NCBI RefSeq assembly: GCF_016906535.1 | Contig: NC_057384.1 | Coordinates: 186,001 to 250,000, forward strand | Reading direction: 5' to 3' | Origin: Rhizoctonia solani | Lineage: Eukaryota > Basidiomycota > Agaricomycetes > Cantharellales > Ceratobasidiaceae | Length of the DNA stretch: 64,000 bases | Shown here: piece after piece, positions 34,901 to 46,963 of the stretch | How positions within the stretch are numbered: the stretch's first letter is position 1 | How the letters are laid out: every line of letters starts with the position of its first letter | Made by a program: the position numbers and the translations under genes | Notes under the pieces: generated by a model | What the model was told of the DNA's origin: nothing | Database searches by the model: none | What the model saw: the letters and a program-made list of their open reading frames with translations, nothing else

Positions 34901-37900
34901 CAATTTGGTGGTAAGCTGATTCAGATACAGAAGAAAGCACTTCCACTAAGTAACTTTGCAGGGGTGCTGGAGAGAAAGCAAGTAAATGGAGCGGTGCTTC
35001 GGGGCCAAGGTATTAAATTGACATTGAGACTGATTATATAACGAAGACTTAAGAGTTGAAACAGAAACATTTTCTATCGCAACTATATGATCAAGCAACA
35101 GGTAGATGGCGGCGAATACGTTGAATATCGTCCGGTAAGTGCGCATATATGTATGTAGTACATCTACTTAAACCGCTCTCTAGTACTTTGCTCGCGATGG
35201 TAGCCTGTCTTCCAAAATCTGGCAGTTGGGATGGGATAGTCAGTCGCCTGCTGGGATTCGTTACTCCCATTTATCAGTGGAAAACCGAGGTACTTCAGAT
35301 TTAAAGTCGCCCTGGATTCTGTAACCTAACGTCTATCATTATAGCGCCCATAAAAGACTGGCAAAGTCACGAGCTTGTTGATTATTCCAAGGGTCCAGCG
35401 TACGGTGCAAACTCGCTTATGGAAGATCCCCACACTTCGTGAGTAGTCAGTTATTTCGTTGGAATGACTTTAGATTCTGACAAGGCGAGCACAGGTTGTT
35501 CTTGAAAGACGTTAGTGCCGCGACTGGAACCGTAGCCACATATTCAGGAATTGCTGGAAATAACTACTGTCGAGGCGACGTTGAGACACGAGCAATCGGC
35601 TATTACTCAGCTTCGTAAGTCTTGAACGCCAGAGATTGTTCAATAGCGTGCAAATTCTAAGTCATTGTTGCAGGGCATCGCGCCGGGTTTGTAACCCCTT
35701 TTACCCGGATGCTATTGACACTAGTGCATTTACTCACATTTTAGTAAGTTTGGGACTTTGTTAGTGAGCTGATTTAAAATTCGACGAATGATATAAAGTT
35801 CGCATACGGAGCTCTTGCCAGAGATGGGACGATCACTGTCGCAAGTGAAGATCAACAGTTACTCCGAGACGTGGCGGCGCTCAAGTCTAACGACACCTCT
35901 CTCAAAGTATTTTTGGCGGGTAAATGCTCTTTAAATCAAATCCCATATCTTCATGATATTAACCTGGGTATTGATAGTCGGCGGTTGGGGCCTTGGTGCT
36001 GATCCCGCGAACATGGTCGCTATTGCAACCAGTGCATCGGCCAGAACCAAGCTGGGGACATCAGGCGCTGCGATTTGCCAAAGGTAAACTTCCTCTAACA
36101 CTAGGGCCTATCTTATAACAAGTTAATTGGTATCTAGCTATGGTCTTGACGGAATTGATGTAGAGTGGGCTCCGGGAATTTCTGCGACGCAATGGGTATG
36201 TAGTGCTCTTCAGTGATCATATTGGTGCAAGGAATTCAGTCATTATTTCCAGGAATATTATTCAGGGTGCAGCACCTGGACTCAAAGCCGCCAACTTCAA
36301 TCTATCTATGTCGACCCCCCATTCATTTTGGTCCAGCTCAGGTGTCAACACAGTCGCCGCAGATTTATCGAAAGCGGTCGACTTCACGAGTTTAATCAGT
36401 CATGATTTATCCGGAGCGGTAAGCGGCTCTTGACTATAGGGGAGTATAAACTATGACAGTATTGCATGACACCAGACTTTAGAATACCCAAACAGCCTGC
36501 CCAAGATGAGTGCGGCCGTAATGAACATACATAAATTGGGATTTCCTCGTGGTCAGATCATGATGGGCGTGCCATTTTATGGAAGGTAATGGCTCGATCT
36601 GGCTCAGAGAGGCTAAAGCTAATGCCCATTAGGTCTCGAAAACTCGTCGATTCAACCTGCACTGCTGATGGATGTGGGATTGTATCTGGCCTTGGATCGA
36701 CTTCAGAGTGCCTATCAACAACGAGCATTGGCCGAGGAACGTTCCCATATTTTGCTATCAGCGACCGACTAAATGGGGGAACCCTAGACGAAGACTCGAA
36801 TGGGGAATCGACCGAGATAGACGGCTCTGCAGCTCGATACGTAACAGGTACTGGCTATGTGTTCGACTATGAAACTCCAGCTTCTGTTGTCGAAAAGGCA
36901 CGAGCGGCTACTATGCTATGCTTAGGTGGACTTTCAAGTAGGTTAGTTTCATATCTATTGACTATCTGATACTCACGGATTCGCTCAGTCTCCGCGCTGG
37001 ACCAAGACAACCGGAAGTTCGAACTGACAACAGCCATTTGGGGTGCAGGCGCACTTGTACCTACTGCTGCAGAGATTGCTAGTACCATCTCCGGAGAGCC
37101 GCTTACTGAGAATGGGCTAGTTAGCGTTGAATTTTGGGTATGTGGATGCTTGATACTAGCCAACCTTCGCTAATTCTCCCTACTTGTAGGATAAGGCAGC
37201 TGACCAGATCTTGGCCAAATATCCGAGTCTCTCCATGCAACTGAACTACCAAGTGATGTTATTGTTGGGGATCAGAGCTCTGGATGCAGTGGCCAGTAGC
37301 TTGTATGAGTATTTGAAGTTTAGTGCCCTGAGTGAAGACTCGTTCGCACTATATAAGGTAAATGCTTGTGCTGAAGACCTATCTCGTCTTCACTGACTCT
37401 TTCCCCCTTGTCAGAAATGGGAGACCAAAGGTGAAGTTTACCAGTAACAAAAATCGGAGGCACGCTAAATGCATAACATTGTAGCACTCAATTGGGCTCT
37501 TGCAAACGAAACAGGAAAAGGAAACGACTTTTGGCAATGCTCGTAAGTCTTTTACCCCTCTGTCTCATATTTACTAGCTTATAGACTCATCGCAAATTAG
37601 GAGACACGCAGACTCCGATTTCTCTCATGATACATGTCCAGGGGGACATAACACTCGTGGCGCCGATGTGAATGATGTATACTGGAGACTAACAGATCCT
37701 GGCGGTTTCTCCAACTACCTAGTCGAATCTCTTGGGATGGACACGTCTAACCTTATTATCGGAGACATTTATGTTGGAAGAAACCGTAAGATGAAGTTAT
37801 GACTTAAACCACCGTTACTCATATTCCCATTATATAGCATCAACATGTATCAGTTTCCCGCTTCGCCGAGAGCTTTCTTCGAACGCCACCAATGTAACTT

Positions 37901-40546
37901 TGACACTCAAGTATGACGATGCAGTCCCGGAAACCAATGCGACCATCATCGCCAATTCGGAAATTTTTGAGGATGATGGCACTGGACGTGTTCGCCGTGT
38001 TCAAGTTGGTAACTCCTCGATCGAAGCTAGACATCATGTCAGCAGCATGCCGCCATATGACCCCGCCGACAACTCAGAAGGTTTTTCCCCATACGATCCA
38101 GATAAGGACTGCCGCACACTCTGGCACGACGTTTTGCTGATCGACGCCGACAAGTTTTTCCCGAACATCAAGGATGGAATCCAAGCGTACTTAGATCAAT
38201 ACGAAGAGTTCAAGCTTTCGGCGATCAACTTGGCTTCCTCACCTTTTGAAACTGTCGAATCCTTGGCACCTTCCCTATACTTAACTCTCACAACGTTGAC
38301 ATCCGGCAATGACACATTATATTCGACCATGCAATATAGTAAGCATTCTGTCCCAAAGTCACAAAGATCCGAGGTAATTGATTGACATCCATAGTTGAAC
38401 AAGTGAAGTACGACAAGGCACTTCAGGAGCAGTATGATGCACTTGAAGGTAAATTGTTTCTTTCTCGGGAACGACATGTTTTTAATCAAAAGTCCAGAGC
38501 AAGCTCGGCAAGCGGGAATCCAGCTCATTATCGACATAGTCTTGACTTTATTGAGTTTCGTACCATTTGGAGGACTCGTAAGTGGAGCCGCACGTGCTGC
38601 TCGAGCTCTTGTTCCTGTCTTTAGGTCGGCTCGAGCGACGCGTTCCCTTGCTCGTGGCCTGGAAAAGGCTTTGGATGGCGCAATGGATGCTCGAAGTCTT
38701 CGGTCTGTCGACGAGCTTTTGAGCCCCATTGCTCTGGAGGGCCGGGGCCGGATCGGCAAGGCCTTGGATCGAATTCAAGAGTTCGGATTTTCTTGCGATA
38801 ACTCAGATTACACTGGACTGGCGTTAGACATGTTCAGCTTAGCGGAGCCGGCTTTACCCTCCCTACCTCTGCCCCGACGCAGTTTCTTGTACAACGATAC
38901 TTTCACAGAGCCATCAGGTCAAGACCTCTCCACGATTGACTCCACTTCCCCCATAATTAATCCCAATGAAAGCAAGCGGTCGGAATGGAGCCATCTTCAC
39001 TCACGAGCGCCGGCTCAGGTCGAGACTTGTATCTGGCGCCCAAAAGTAAGTCAAGCTCCGAACTTCGCTATGATCTGTTAACTAATCCACCCAAAGTTTA
39101 ACGCTGCCGAATTTAAGTCGAAAAACTATAGGTCTTTTTGCCACGATACTTCGGCGCTATATCCCATGGAATGGGTGGATGTAGACAACAACAATGAAGT
39201 CAAGAAGGTCACATACGCTGATTGCCGACCACCTAATGGTAACGACCGCACCACCGTTGCGGCAGGGATGAGGTTTGCCGACAAGGATAAGCGGAAAGCA
39301 AAGAACCTACCTCCTGATCCCAAGTATTGTGAGTATTTGGCGCTTATAATTAGTTATGCGCGTTTGACAATTCGGTTGCTTTGATAGGCCAGGTATGTTG
39401 CTATCTTCTGCTCCAAGTATTATAGAGTAATTTAATGCCATGGCAGTGTGACCACATGTTTGAAGGAATCGAGGTGAGTGATGTGCAATATTCAAATAGC
39501 ATAGCTACCTAATAATTCTACCTTAGCTTTTGCGCGCTCTCAAATTGGATCAGCCAAAGTTCACAAAGGCGGATGCTGACGTATGTTGCTGCTGATGTTA
39601 CAATGTGGGACTTGCTAATCAATAGCTTAAACATAGATCATGTGCAATCAACCGGAGTACAAGGCTTTCTTCCAGAAAGTAATTGATAGGATGAATTCGC
39701 CTGAAAGTGAGTGTTGGTCCAATTATATCATTCCTAAATGTCCAACTCAAAATCACAGACATGCGTCCGTTATACCGGGGGCCAAGTGAGTGACTGGTCT
39801 GTCCTTGAGAGTTCGTACTAATTTTTCTTCTAGATACCTTGAAGAATCGGTTCATAGACTCAGGAACACTGCCCGCAGATAGCACCCCTGATTCAACCTG
39901 GGAAAGCTACCAGAGAGCGGCAGCTGCGACTCAATCTGAAGATGGAAAAGAGATGCAGATAATGAGTGTGTTCATCCTTCCTACCTATAGAATAACACAT
40001 ACTGATTCTCATAAAAGATCGATACATGAACTCTGCGGCCGACGCTCGCCTGAAGACCGCAAAGGATTTAGATGTGCTTGTCAAGGGGCTTAGTTTCCAG
40101 GATCCAGAAGCAGCCAGGCTCTTTGCAACACGTACGTGATTTGGTGACATATTTTGATATAGCCATATTGAGCGCACTGTAGTCAAATTAGATGATCGTA
40201 GGACTACACACCTATGTTTGATGATTTGTTCATTAATTGACCATAAACAGGTTACATCACAGTCGGCGGCCAGACTAATAAAGTGGGAATACTAGAGGTA
40301 AGTTGATTAAGTATATTATAGTACAGCACAATGGATAAATGCTTCTTTTAGGCAACAAACCATGCGAATACCGAGCGTTACGCTCAGAAGCTTGAACGCG
40401 TGAAGTTCAGGGCTGAACCCGCTATTGACAATACCAAGGTTTCGGCAGATGGTCAGAAGGTGTTACCCAGACGGTCCGAAAGGCTGAAAAATAAGCGACA
40501 GTGCCCGGACGCGAAAACGTCCAACAAGAGGCCACGCAAAAGTTGA
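31959..40546 (+). CDS. Secreted beta-helix/GH18 fusion with hydrophobic C-terminal part
   Basis: A very long multi-exon gene (dozens of ~50-nt introns). Order: hydrophobic signal peptide (31959-32030); DWSRAGF start and NDGQDDTAGLQQAI of a pectate-lyase-3-type right-handed beta-helix (about 32140-35600), with the landmark LIIRGAGPDPNAGGTKIVF; a GH18 chitinase-like domain from IGYYSAS (35600) through FLAVGGWG (35990) and YGLDGIDVEW (36150) to FELTTAIWGAG (37050); a C-terminal part including a long hydrophobic helix (IQLIIDIVLTLLSFVPFGGL, about 38518-38577); and a Lys/Arg-rich tail ending at TGA 40544-40546. GH18 chitinases normally have DxxDxDxE; here the site reads DGIDVEWA, lacking the catalytic Glu, and the exon ending at 36196 does not join the next one in phase. 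Either the enzyme is dead or the assembly has an indel there. Function is unknown; chitin binding or a killer-toxin-like role is speculation. Exact exon borders were not all resolved. Confidence 0.75.
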
Positions 40547-41366
40547 AATGGATGGCTTGAAAGTAGTAGTTCGGCAAAATGTAGCTTCTTGAATGCACCA
40601 GTTTGTGTACCGTACTGACTTTAAACACACTTTTATCATCAATCTTAAGGCAATTAGTTGAGGACTTGTTTCTTGAGATATTTAGTTTGAAACTTCTTAT
40701 CGGGTAATGACACTACTGTATTGCTAGGGGCCATATCTCAAGCACCATGAGTTTGGATTTTACCTCTCTATGGGTCTACTCAGATACAATGGTGGCAAGA
40801 TTGCGCATATAGTTGGCTGGATAAATCAAGTGGTTGAGGATGGGTATACGGGAACTAGTATGACACAAAATTCGATATCAATCTCTTTCAATTCATCCCA
40901 TTTTGCCTCATACGAAAATGGCTCAACCTATGATAAACACTTGGTGTCTCTGGTGTGCATATATAGAGCCGATCCTCCTTTCTCCTGCAATCCACCGGAG
41001 CCAAACATAAAGAGACGACGGCTGTATGAACGACACGCCTACCACGCTATGGGTAAACTGGCACAAAGCCTTTACGGATGATGCCTGGGGTATCTGAGAT
41101 GCAGCCTTGAAGAGAGACCGCGGATGCGGGGGGCAGATACCCTTTAGTCGGACTTGTATTTAAATTCTCTGCATTGGTTGATCATTATAAGCCCTGTTTA
41201 TATTCTAAAAGGTAAATAGCTCTATCGCCCAATGAAAAGAAATTCAATAAACAAAGTTCCTCGCATAATGCCATTCAAGGTAGATCCATTACCACCACTC
41301 CCATCCAGTATTGATAAAATCACTAAGCCCACAAGGCTACAATAAAAACAAGATAAAACTCTGTAC
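40547..41366. other. Spacer with a weak 103-codon frame
   Basis: Contains one plus-strand frame (40770-41081) with no recognised motif and an ordinary amino-acid mix. It could be a terminal exon of an unrecognised gene or chance. Not supported enough to call a gene. Confidence 0.3.
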
Positions 41367-41962
41367 CTATACGGTAATTTCCCGTCCAGAAATCGGTTCA
41401 TACGGAGGAGCTTCGGTATCAGGAATGCTCAGATCCTCGATCGGCTCATATCCATACTCGTTAGGCAAGAACCTCCATATCTCGGACATTGTCTCTTCAA
41501 TATCATTCTGAATGAGAGTAGCCGTCGCGAGCCCAAGAGCCTCAATTTCTGTCGCATGAGCTTGGATCTGGCGCAGAATATCCTTGATGAACTCCAAGAC
41601 CGGAGTCAGCCGTTGCACTTCGGCTTGACCCTGCTGTGCCTACCATCGATCGCATCAAGAGAGGGAGAGAAAATCAAGTGCGAAACGACACTTACAGTCT
41701 CAATCGTGTTCAATCGTGCCCGCATGAAAATCATGTTTAAACCTTCCTCCACTTTTCCGGACACGCAGACCGAGAGACAACGGGTCCAGATCTTCTTGTT
41801 GAGCCAGCCATTGGCTACAATGAGAACTCTATGAGCATAGTCATCTGCGGCTACGTGCTGCTGGATCAGAGTGTAGGTATTGGTTATCACCGAGTCCGTA
41901 ATATCATTATGAATAGCATCGTCGAGGTAAGTCACCTCGTTTTGTTGAGGAATTCCCTTCAT
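41367..41962 (-). CDS. Hypothetical helical protein, 179 aa, two exons
   Basis: Exons 41962-41696 and 41639-41367 join in phase over a 56-nt GT-AG intron; total 540 nt, in frame. The product starts MKGIPQQNEV and is predicted mostly alpha-helical. The second exon has heptad-like Leu/Ile spacing (LTPVLEFIKDILRQIQ) and an acidic end. No signal peptide or membrane segment, and no family recognised. The clean splice and intact frame argue that it is real. Confidence 0.55.
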
Positions 41963-42106
41963 AGAGCTTTTAATATTGTGAATATGGGATAGTTTTATAA
42001 CGTGGGGGAAAGTGCGCCATGTAGTTTTTCCCTTGGCACTATAGGAACAACAAAGACATGGCCATTATTGCCTGAGTAGGAATCTCACAAGCTGGTTAAA
42101 AAAAAC

Positions 42107-43373
42107 CTACATTAGACTGCATCCAGGTATTAGATCCCTCCGAAATTCTCCAAAATGACGGAGAGATGTGAAAAAGAAACTGGATGTGTGGAGAGATGAG
42201 CGTATATGAACAATCCAAGGGACCGGATTTTCATTCGTATCCATGGTATAGGAGGCTGTTACCGAGGCCGTGCTAGTTTGTAGAGAGTCGAGCAGTGTAT
42301 CAGATTGTTTGGTGACTATTGAACGCCGAAACTCGGATAGTTTGAGGTCTTCTGGTGAATCATGGTATACTTCTGTCTGCAGGGTCTCTTTAAACCTGAT
42401 TGCGCATGGATCCGAGCTATTCAGCGCACGAACAACTGCGGCATCCATACAAAGGGATAGACCAGAATGAATAGCATTCTTAAGGTCCTTGTGAATAGCG
42501 TACTCGTAACCTCGATGTTCAAGCTTCGATGGCCGCTACCTTCGAGTTCGCTCCTGATGGAGTCCAGTATAAACTTTCTAGGCGTGGGCTGGTCAGAGTT
42601 GATCATGGCGGAAATGGTGAGGCCAAAGAACTCGTGAGCGTCGGCTGTTGTACTTTGTAGCCTGTTAATCGTATTGTCAACGATCGAGAGCCATTCGTCT
42701 TCCGTGACCCTTGATTCCCACTTGGCCACGCGACGAGCCAAGATGATTAGAACCGTTGCACACAAGAAATTGGAGTTGAAGCGCTGCACGGTGTAACAGA
42801 CGAGCGCTTGCATTGCTGTACACCATAGCAAATAGCAAGCACATCAAGTAGGTCGAAGCTTCTGGCATCCAGCTCAACGACAAGCTCCGAGGGATCTGTG
42901 GCCAACAGCGTATTTCGGTAGGCGTGAGGTGGAAATCGCTGAATGATGTCGTGGGCAGCACATCCCTTGCGGCTAATTGCGGCAGCACGTGATCCTTGAC
43001 CCAGTCGTTCAAGTCGATATATTGAACCGTCCGCAAGCCGAATTAACAAATACTCGTGGCGATACGGCGTCTTTCTGTTGCGCCAATGTTGGATGGAAAG
43101 GGTCTGGGTGGAAGAGGAGGTCTGCTGGATGTACCATTGGTTGACTGGACAGTCCGGATGTCGCCATTCGTTGTGGAATTTCATGTCCAACGGGCGAGAC
43201 AAGTCGCTTGACGAAGCTGTACGAAGGCGATTCTCCAGCTCGAGCGAGGACACAAGAGAGCGGGTGATGTAATCTTTGCATTGCTCGGACAATTGGCGAA
43301 GGTGTAGCATATTGGATGCGCTATGAATCATATATATTAGCGGAAACACGCATCCAGCAGCAAGGAGAGACAT
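42107..43373 (-). pseudogene. Lineage-type membrane protein, two apparent frameshifts
   Basis: The chosen start is the ATG at 43373 (MSLLAAGCVF), which opens a hydrophobic helix. A soluble segment with EYLLIRLADGSIYRLERLGQG and SELVVELDARSFDLLDVLAICYG follows, then two further hydrophobic helices (FLCATVLIILARR, and LFILVYPFVW), and a C-terminal part ending at 42107. Three frames must be joined. The switches near 42806-42811 and 42425-42435 each behave like one lost base, with coherent sequence on both sides. It resembles hypothetical membrane proteins I associate with Ceratobasidiaceae, but I know no function. Given similar single-base losses nearby, assembly error is as likely as decay. Confidence 0.5.
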
Positions 43374-43481
43374 GCCTAAATCCCCAATATTCCAACCAGG
43401 ACACGGGTGCAAGGATTATATTAAAGTAGACAATGAGAATCCAACGTTATAGCTCGCCTACTCCTAGTAGTCGTGGGTGGT

Positions 43482-43856
43482 TCAAAGTCGTGCTAGACAC
43501 GCTGACGTCTCTGTACTGATCCTTTGCCAATTTATAAACCTCAAGGCCTGATCCAGGGTACAACGTCGTAGCGTATACAGAGACATCATATACACCTGAG
43601 CCAAGATCAGCGTAGCGCCCTGGGCGTTTGTTTGGATGGGCCTGTCACTTGGACTGAATTGACCCCTGCGTGTTATAAATGAATAGTCTACGTTTTCTAT
43701 CGATAATCTCCGCTGTGAAATGCACCGTCCCTTGAATGCAGCTCTACTTAGCGGTAGTCCAGCCCTATCAGCTTGCCAGACAAAAGAAACAAGCGGCTCT
43801 TTTTCTGTAATTTCGACATTAGCGTGCCAACGCTTCGGCCAATGCCCATCAGACAT
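43482..43856 (-). CDS. Hypothetical protein, 124 codons
   Basis: ATG at 43856, stop at 43482-43484, single exon. No motif recognised. Composition looks protein-like, with ordered hydrophobic spacing in ILAQVYMMSLYTLRRCTLDQ. It lies 110 bp upstream of the membrane-protein gene on the same strand and could be a 5' exon of it or of a decayed relative. Low confidence. Confidence 0.3.
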   Translation of the reverse strand: MSDGHWPKRWHANVEITEKEPLVSFVWQADRAGLPLSRAAFKGRCISQRRLSIENVDYSFITRRGQFSPSDRPIQTNAQGATLILAQVYMMSLYTLRRCTLDQALRFINWQRISTETSACLARL

Positions 43857-43995
43857 ATCACCAGTACTCGCAAGCCAACATACACGGTTCCTCGAATAAA
43901 AAATCAGTCACCCATGATTTCAAGTGAATTTATCACATTGAGTCATAAATGCAAATACATTAAAGCGTTCAACTTTTTTCTACGAAATATCATAC

Positions 43996-44312
43996 ATTTA
44001 TATACTCGGATGGCTTTGTCATATGATCCAGACGCAATGAAAGCGCCGCTGGGTGAGAGCACAATCGATTGTGGATGAGGAGTGTGGATTGTGAGTAGTT
44101 TCAGGCACCTTGGCCCCTGAGCTTATATCCCGCACTTGAATGGAGTCATCCAAGGAAGCCGAGGCAAGACGTGAACCATCAGGCGAACAGCACACGAAGT
44201 AGACGTAGCTAGTATGCTCCCCGAATGGCTCGCCCACCGCTTGAACGGTGTTCATACATCCCACACTCGCACAATTTCGTCCTATGATGCAGATGCAAAG
44301 TGCAAGCCCCGG
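43996..44312 (-). pseudogene. WD40 fragment copied from a NACHT-WD40 gene
   Basis: About 315 bp align nearly base for base with the WD40 array of the gene at 23498-28478 (its segment about 24980-25295). The best stretch encodes EHTSYVYFVCCSPDG and ASASLDDSIQVRD against EHTSYVFSVRYSPDG and ASASLDHSIQVRD. Frames shift several times and no flanking domain is present, so it is a dispersed relic. Confidence 0.75.
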
Positions 44313-44618
44313 AATCTCGGTCGAAAGACTGACACAGATCTATTCCATCTTAATTAATTAATGCATGTGCATGTTCTCGATTATGATAAGCTACGGTTAA
44401 GCAATAGCCGTGTGACTTGGATAGCCTTTACTGGTACCGCGGGGTATCCTGACCCACTCCCAATGTAATATCAGTGCAGCGTCTTCGAGGCTTTACCCAA
44501 CACATTGTCCCTTCAACCATAATAAGTCCATATTAAATGAATATCCTACATCGTGTATATGTCTATCACCCTCTGTCTATGATTTCACTTTGAAAGGCAC
44601 CGGCCCTGGTACGCATCG
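44313..44618. other. Spacer, no gene seen
   Basis: Short AT-rich interval holding the 3' region of the DUF2009 gene; begins just after the WD40 relic. Confidence 0.4.
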
Positions 44619-46963
44619 CTACCACTGGCCGTCAAACCCGATAAACCCGCTCAACAAAAACAGCGGAAAGTAACTCTTTTTCTCCAGCAAGCTGCACCAA
44701 TTCCACGCTACAACAACAAATGTTCAACACACTAACCATTCAATAAATGCCAAGCAAACATACCGCTCGTGAGGCGACCATCTATGCAGCTCCCCGCATC
44801 GAAATACGAGTCGGCTACCATCCCAAAATCAATAAACCACATCCGACAAACGCAAGTGAAGAAACGCACCCCCGGACCCATCAAACGCGCTCCTGAAGAA
44901 ATCAACAAGAACGACCCTGATGGCCTCCTCGACACCGCCAAACTCGCGCACCGCATAATCCCGAACTCGCGCATCATTGGCGATATGCGATAGCACGTTT
45001 GTGATCGGCAAGAGGATGCGGTAGACTTGGAGTACTTGTCGATAAAGAGCAGTGCGTTGGGGACGTTGTGGTCGCCCATGTGAATCACGCTGTTGTCCAT
45101 TGTCATTTTTTAAGGGTAAGAACTGGAATTGGGATTTTTTTGTACGAACCTGCTGCCGACCCAGCTACCCAAGTCTCTTTGCGCCCGACCTAATATCGCG
45201 TGCATTTCTCGGCTCGTTTTGGGTGCATGTTGAACCCTATTCAGACCTTGCCCGGTATCTCTCAGTCTGTACATGGACGTAGTAGACAAAAGATCGGTTT
45301 CGGCCAGAGTCCATAGGTGGAACATGTCTATGATCGGGAATGAGCAAGCAGAACTTGGGGCGCGAGAGGTGAATTGCATACCACCAAGAATTTCTCTCCA
45401 GAGTGTCAGACTTTGTAATACATAGGTGTACTGTTTGGAATGGTCATGGCTTAGGCGGGCACCGTTGCGCCCGTTCTTGATAGCCAAGCTAGGTTGCTCG
45501 ACCTGCGTTCCCACACATACATTAATGAGAAAAATAACCAATAAATGTCTAGAACGCACCTTGGCAGCATCCTCGAGAGTCTTTGTAGGCGTGCACTTGG
45601 TCGGATGGAAATACTTCTTCAAATACCCGATCATAATTTCGCACGGATCGCGATTGACACGAAGGAACGCCGAGTTATCAGAGATGGAGTAAATGCACTG
45701 TCGTAGTAGTTCAGCGCTAATCGGCCGATTCTCCTTTTCGCTCTCTTTCTCTTCGAGGGAGCCTTTTCCAATTCATCTTCATCATCTCTGTAGGCCGCTC
45801 GCTGGCCGAGCGCAGGGCACGACCGCTTACCTCGCCCGCTGCATATTCGTTGACGAGTGCCTCGACCGCTCGTTCCTTTTCCTTGATGTTCCTCTGGACC
45901 TCGGCCCGCACTCGACCACTGGCTCCGGGAGGACTGATAATTTCTCGCGTCGCAATTTCCAGTCTTGGGTCTTCAAGTACTGCCAGCGCGTCGTGGGCCT
46001 CCAAGGTCGAGTAGACAGTGACGAGGGGAGAGATGGGAGAGAACCCTAGTAGATCGGAGACGTCGGGCGATCGGGCATCCATAAGAAGGTAAATTAGTTT
46101 TCCGTACGTTTCGCGCATCCTATTTGTCATCAGTGAGCATCAAATAAACGCGTCAGAATGCTAAGAGAACGTACTTGTCCGGATTCATAATTTTATGCCT
46201 CCGCCCAATCTCGAAAACGCGTGCGAACCAAGCTTCGTTGGCTGCAAAATCCCGACCCTCGAACAGTTCTTGACCGGCTTTGTAGTCTGCGGCTAGACAT
46301 AAGCCTGAGAGGATGGAGCATAGTTCTCTGATCTGGGCGGCTGCTCGTTTGGTCCGCGACGAGTTGTAGGACAGGATATCGACGCGGTCTGTGTATTCCG
46401 ATACGTGGAGGGCAGACTCTAGTAGCCGGAGGAGTTTTCGTTCTTGTAGGGTAAGACGCAATGGAATGGACTTGGCGCGTTTGGCAAGTGATGATATGGT
46501 TCGGGTGTTGCTTGATTCCGCAACAGGTTCGTCAGCGCCGTCATCCTCAACGGATTCATCGGCATCAGCGTCCTTGGGTTCTCCATCGGTATCGGGCTGT
46601 GCGGGAATGCCATCATTAGCCGCGGAAAGGCTGGGCAACTCCAATGGTCTGGATTTATGTAATTTCCTGGTTCCCTTGCGATGCTGTGCCTCGTAGCAAA
46701 CGTCGCAAAAGTCGTCTGCACACGTTTCACAATACACGCTCGCCGGTTGGTCTATCCAGAGCCGAATGCATGGCCTCCTGTTAACGAAAATGGTCCGGAA
46801 ATGGAGCCAGGAAACACTCGAACTGACCTTCACATTCAACACAGTAACCCTCCTCGGCTCCCTTGTCCTCCCCGACGGCCTCTTCTTCTTCTACTTTTCC
46901 GTCCCCGTTTGTCATCTCCGCTTCGAACGCGTCGGGGTTATCAAGTATCCCGACAGAGTCCAT
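44619..46963 (-). CDS. B-box zinc finger / DUF2009 protein (about 644 aa), with apparent indels
   Basis: Conserved eukaryotic DUF2009 family; molecular function unknown. Eight exons: 46963-46828, 46751-46175, 46119-45560, 45502-45382, 45327-45150, 45089-44870, 44814-44764, 44707-44619. A short acidic N-terminus leads to a B-box-like zinc finger split by the first intron (YCVEC then YCETCADDFCDVCYEAQH). Family landmarks follow: HKIMNPDK|MRETYGKLIY, DNSAFLRVNRDPC, GYLKKYFHPTK, ARLSHDHSKQY, YRLRDTGQGLNRV, SVIHMGDHNVPNAL, FDAGSCIDGRLTS, and a C-terminal GFIGFDGQW. The frame needs three single bases restored: near 45786, in the A-run at 45734-45737, and near 45028. Since the gene is widely conserved and otherwise perfect, these are most likely sequence errors. 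Confidence 0.85.

Noticed and set aside
31959..40546. Calling the GH18 fusion a killer toxin
   Set aside because: No LysM or hevein-type chitin-binding modules were found and the C-terminal part matches nothing I can name, so toxicity is not supported.
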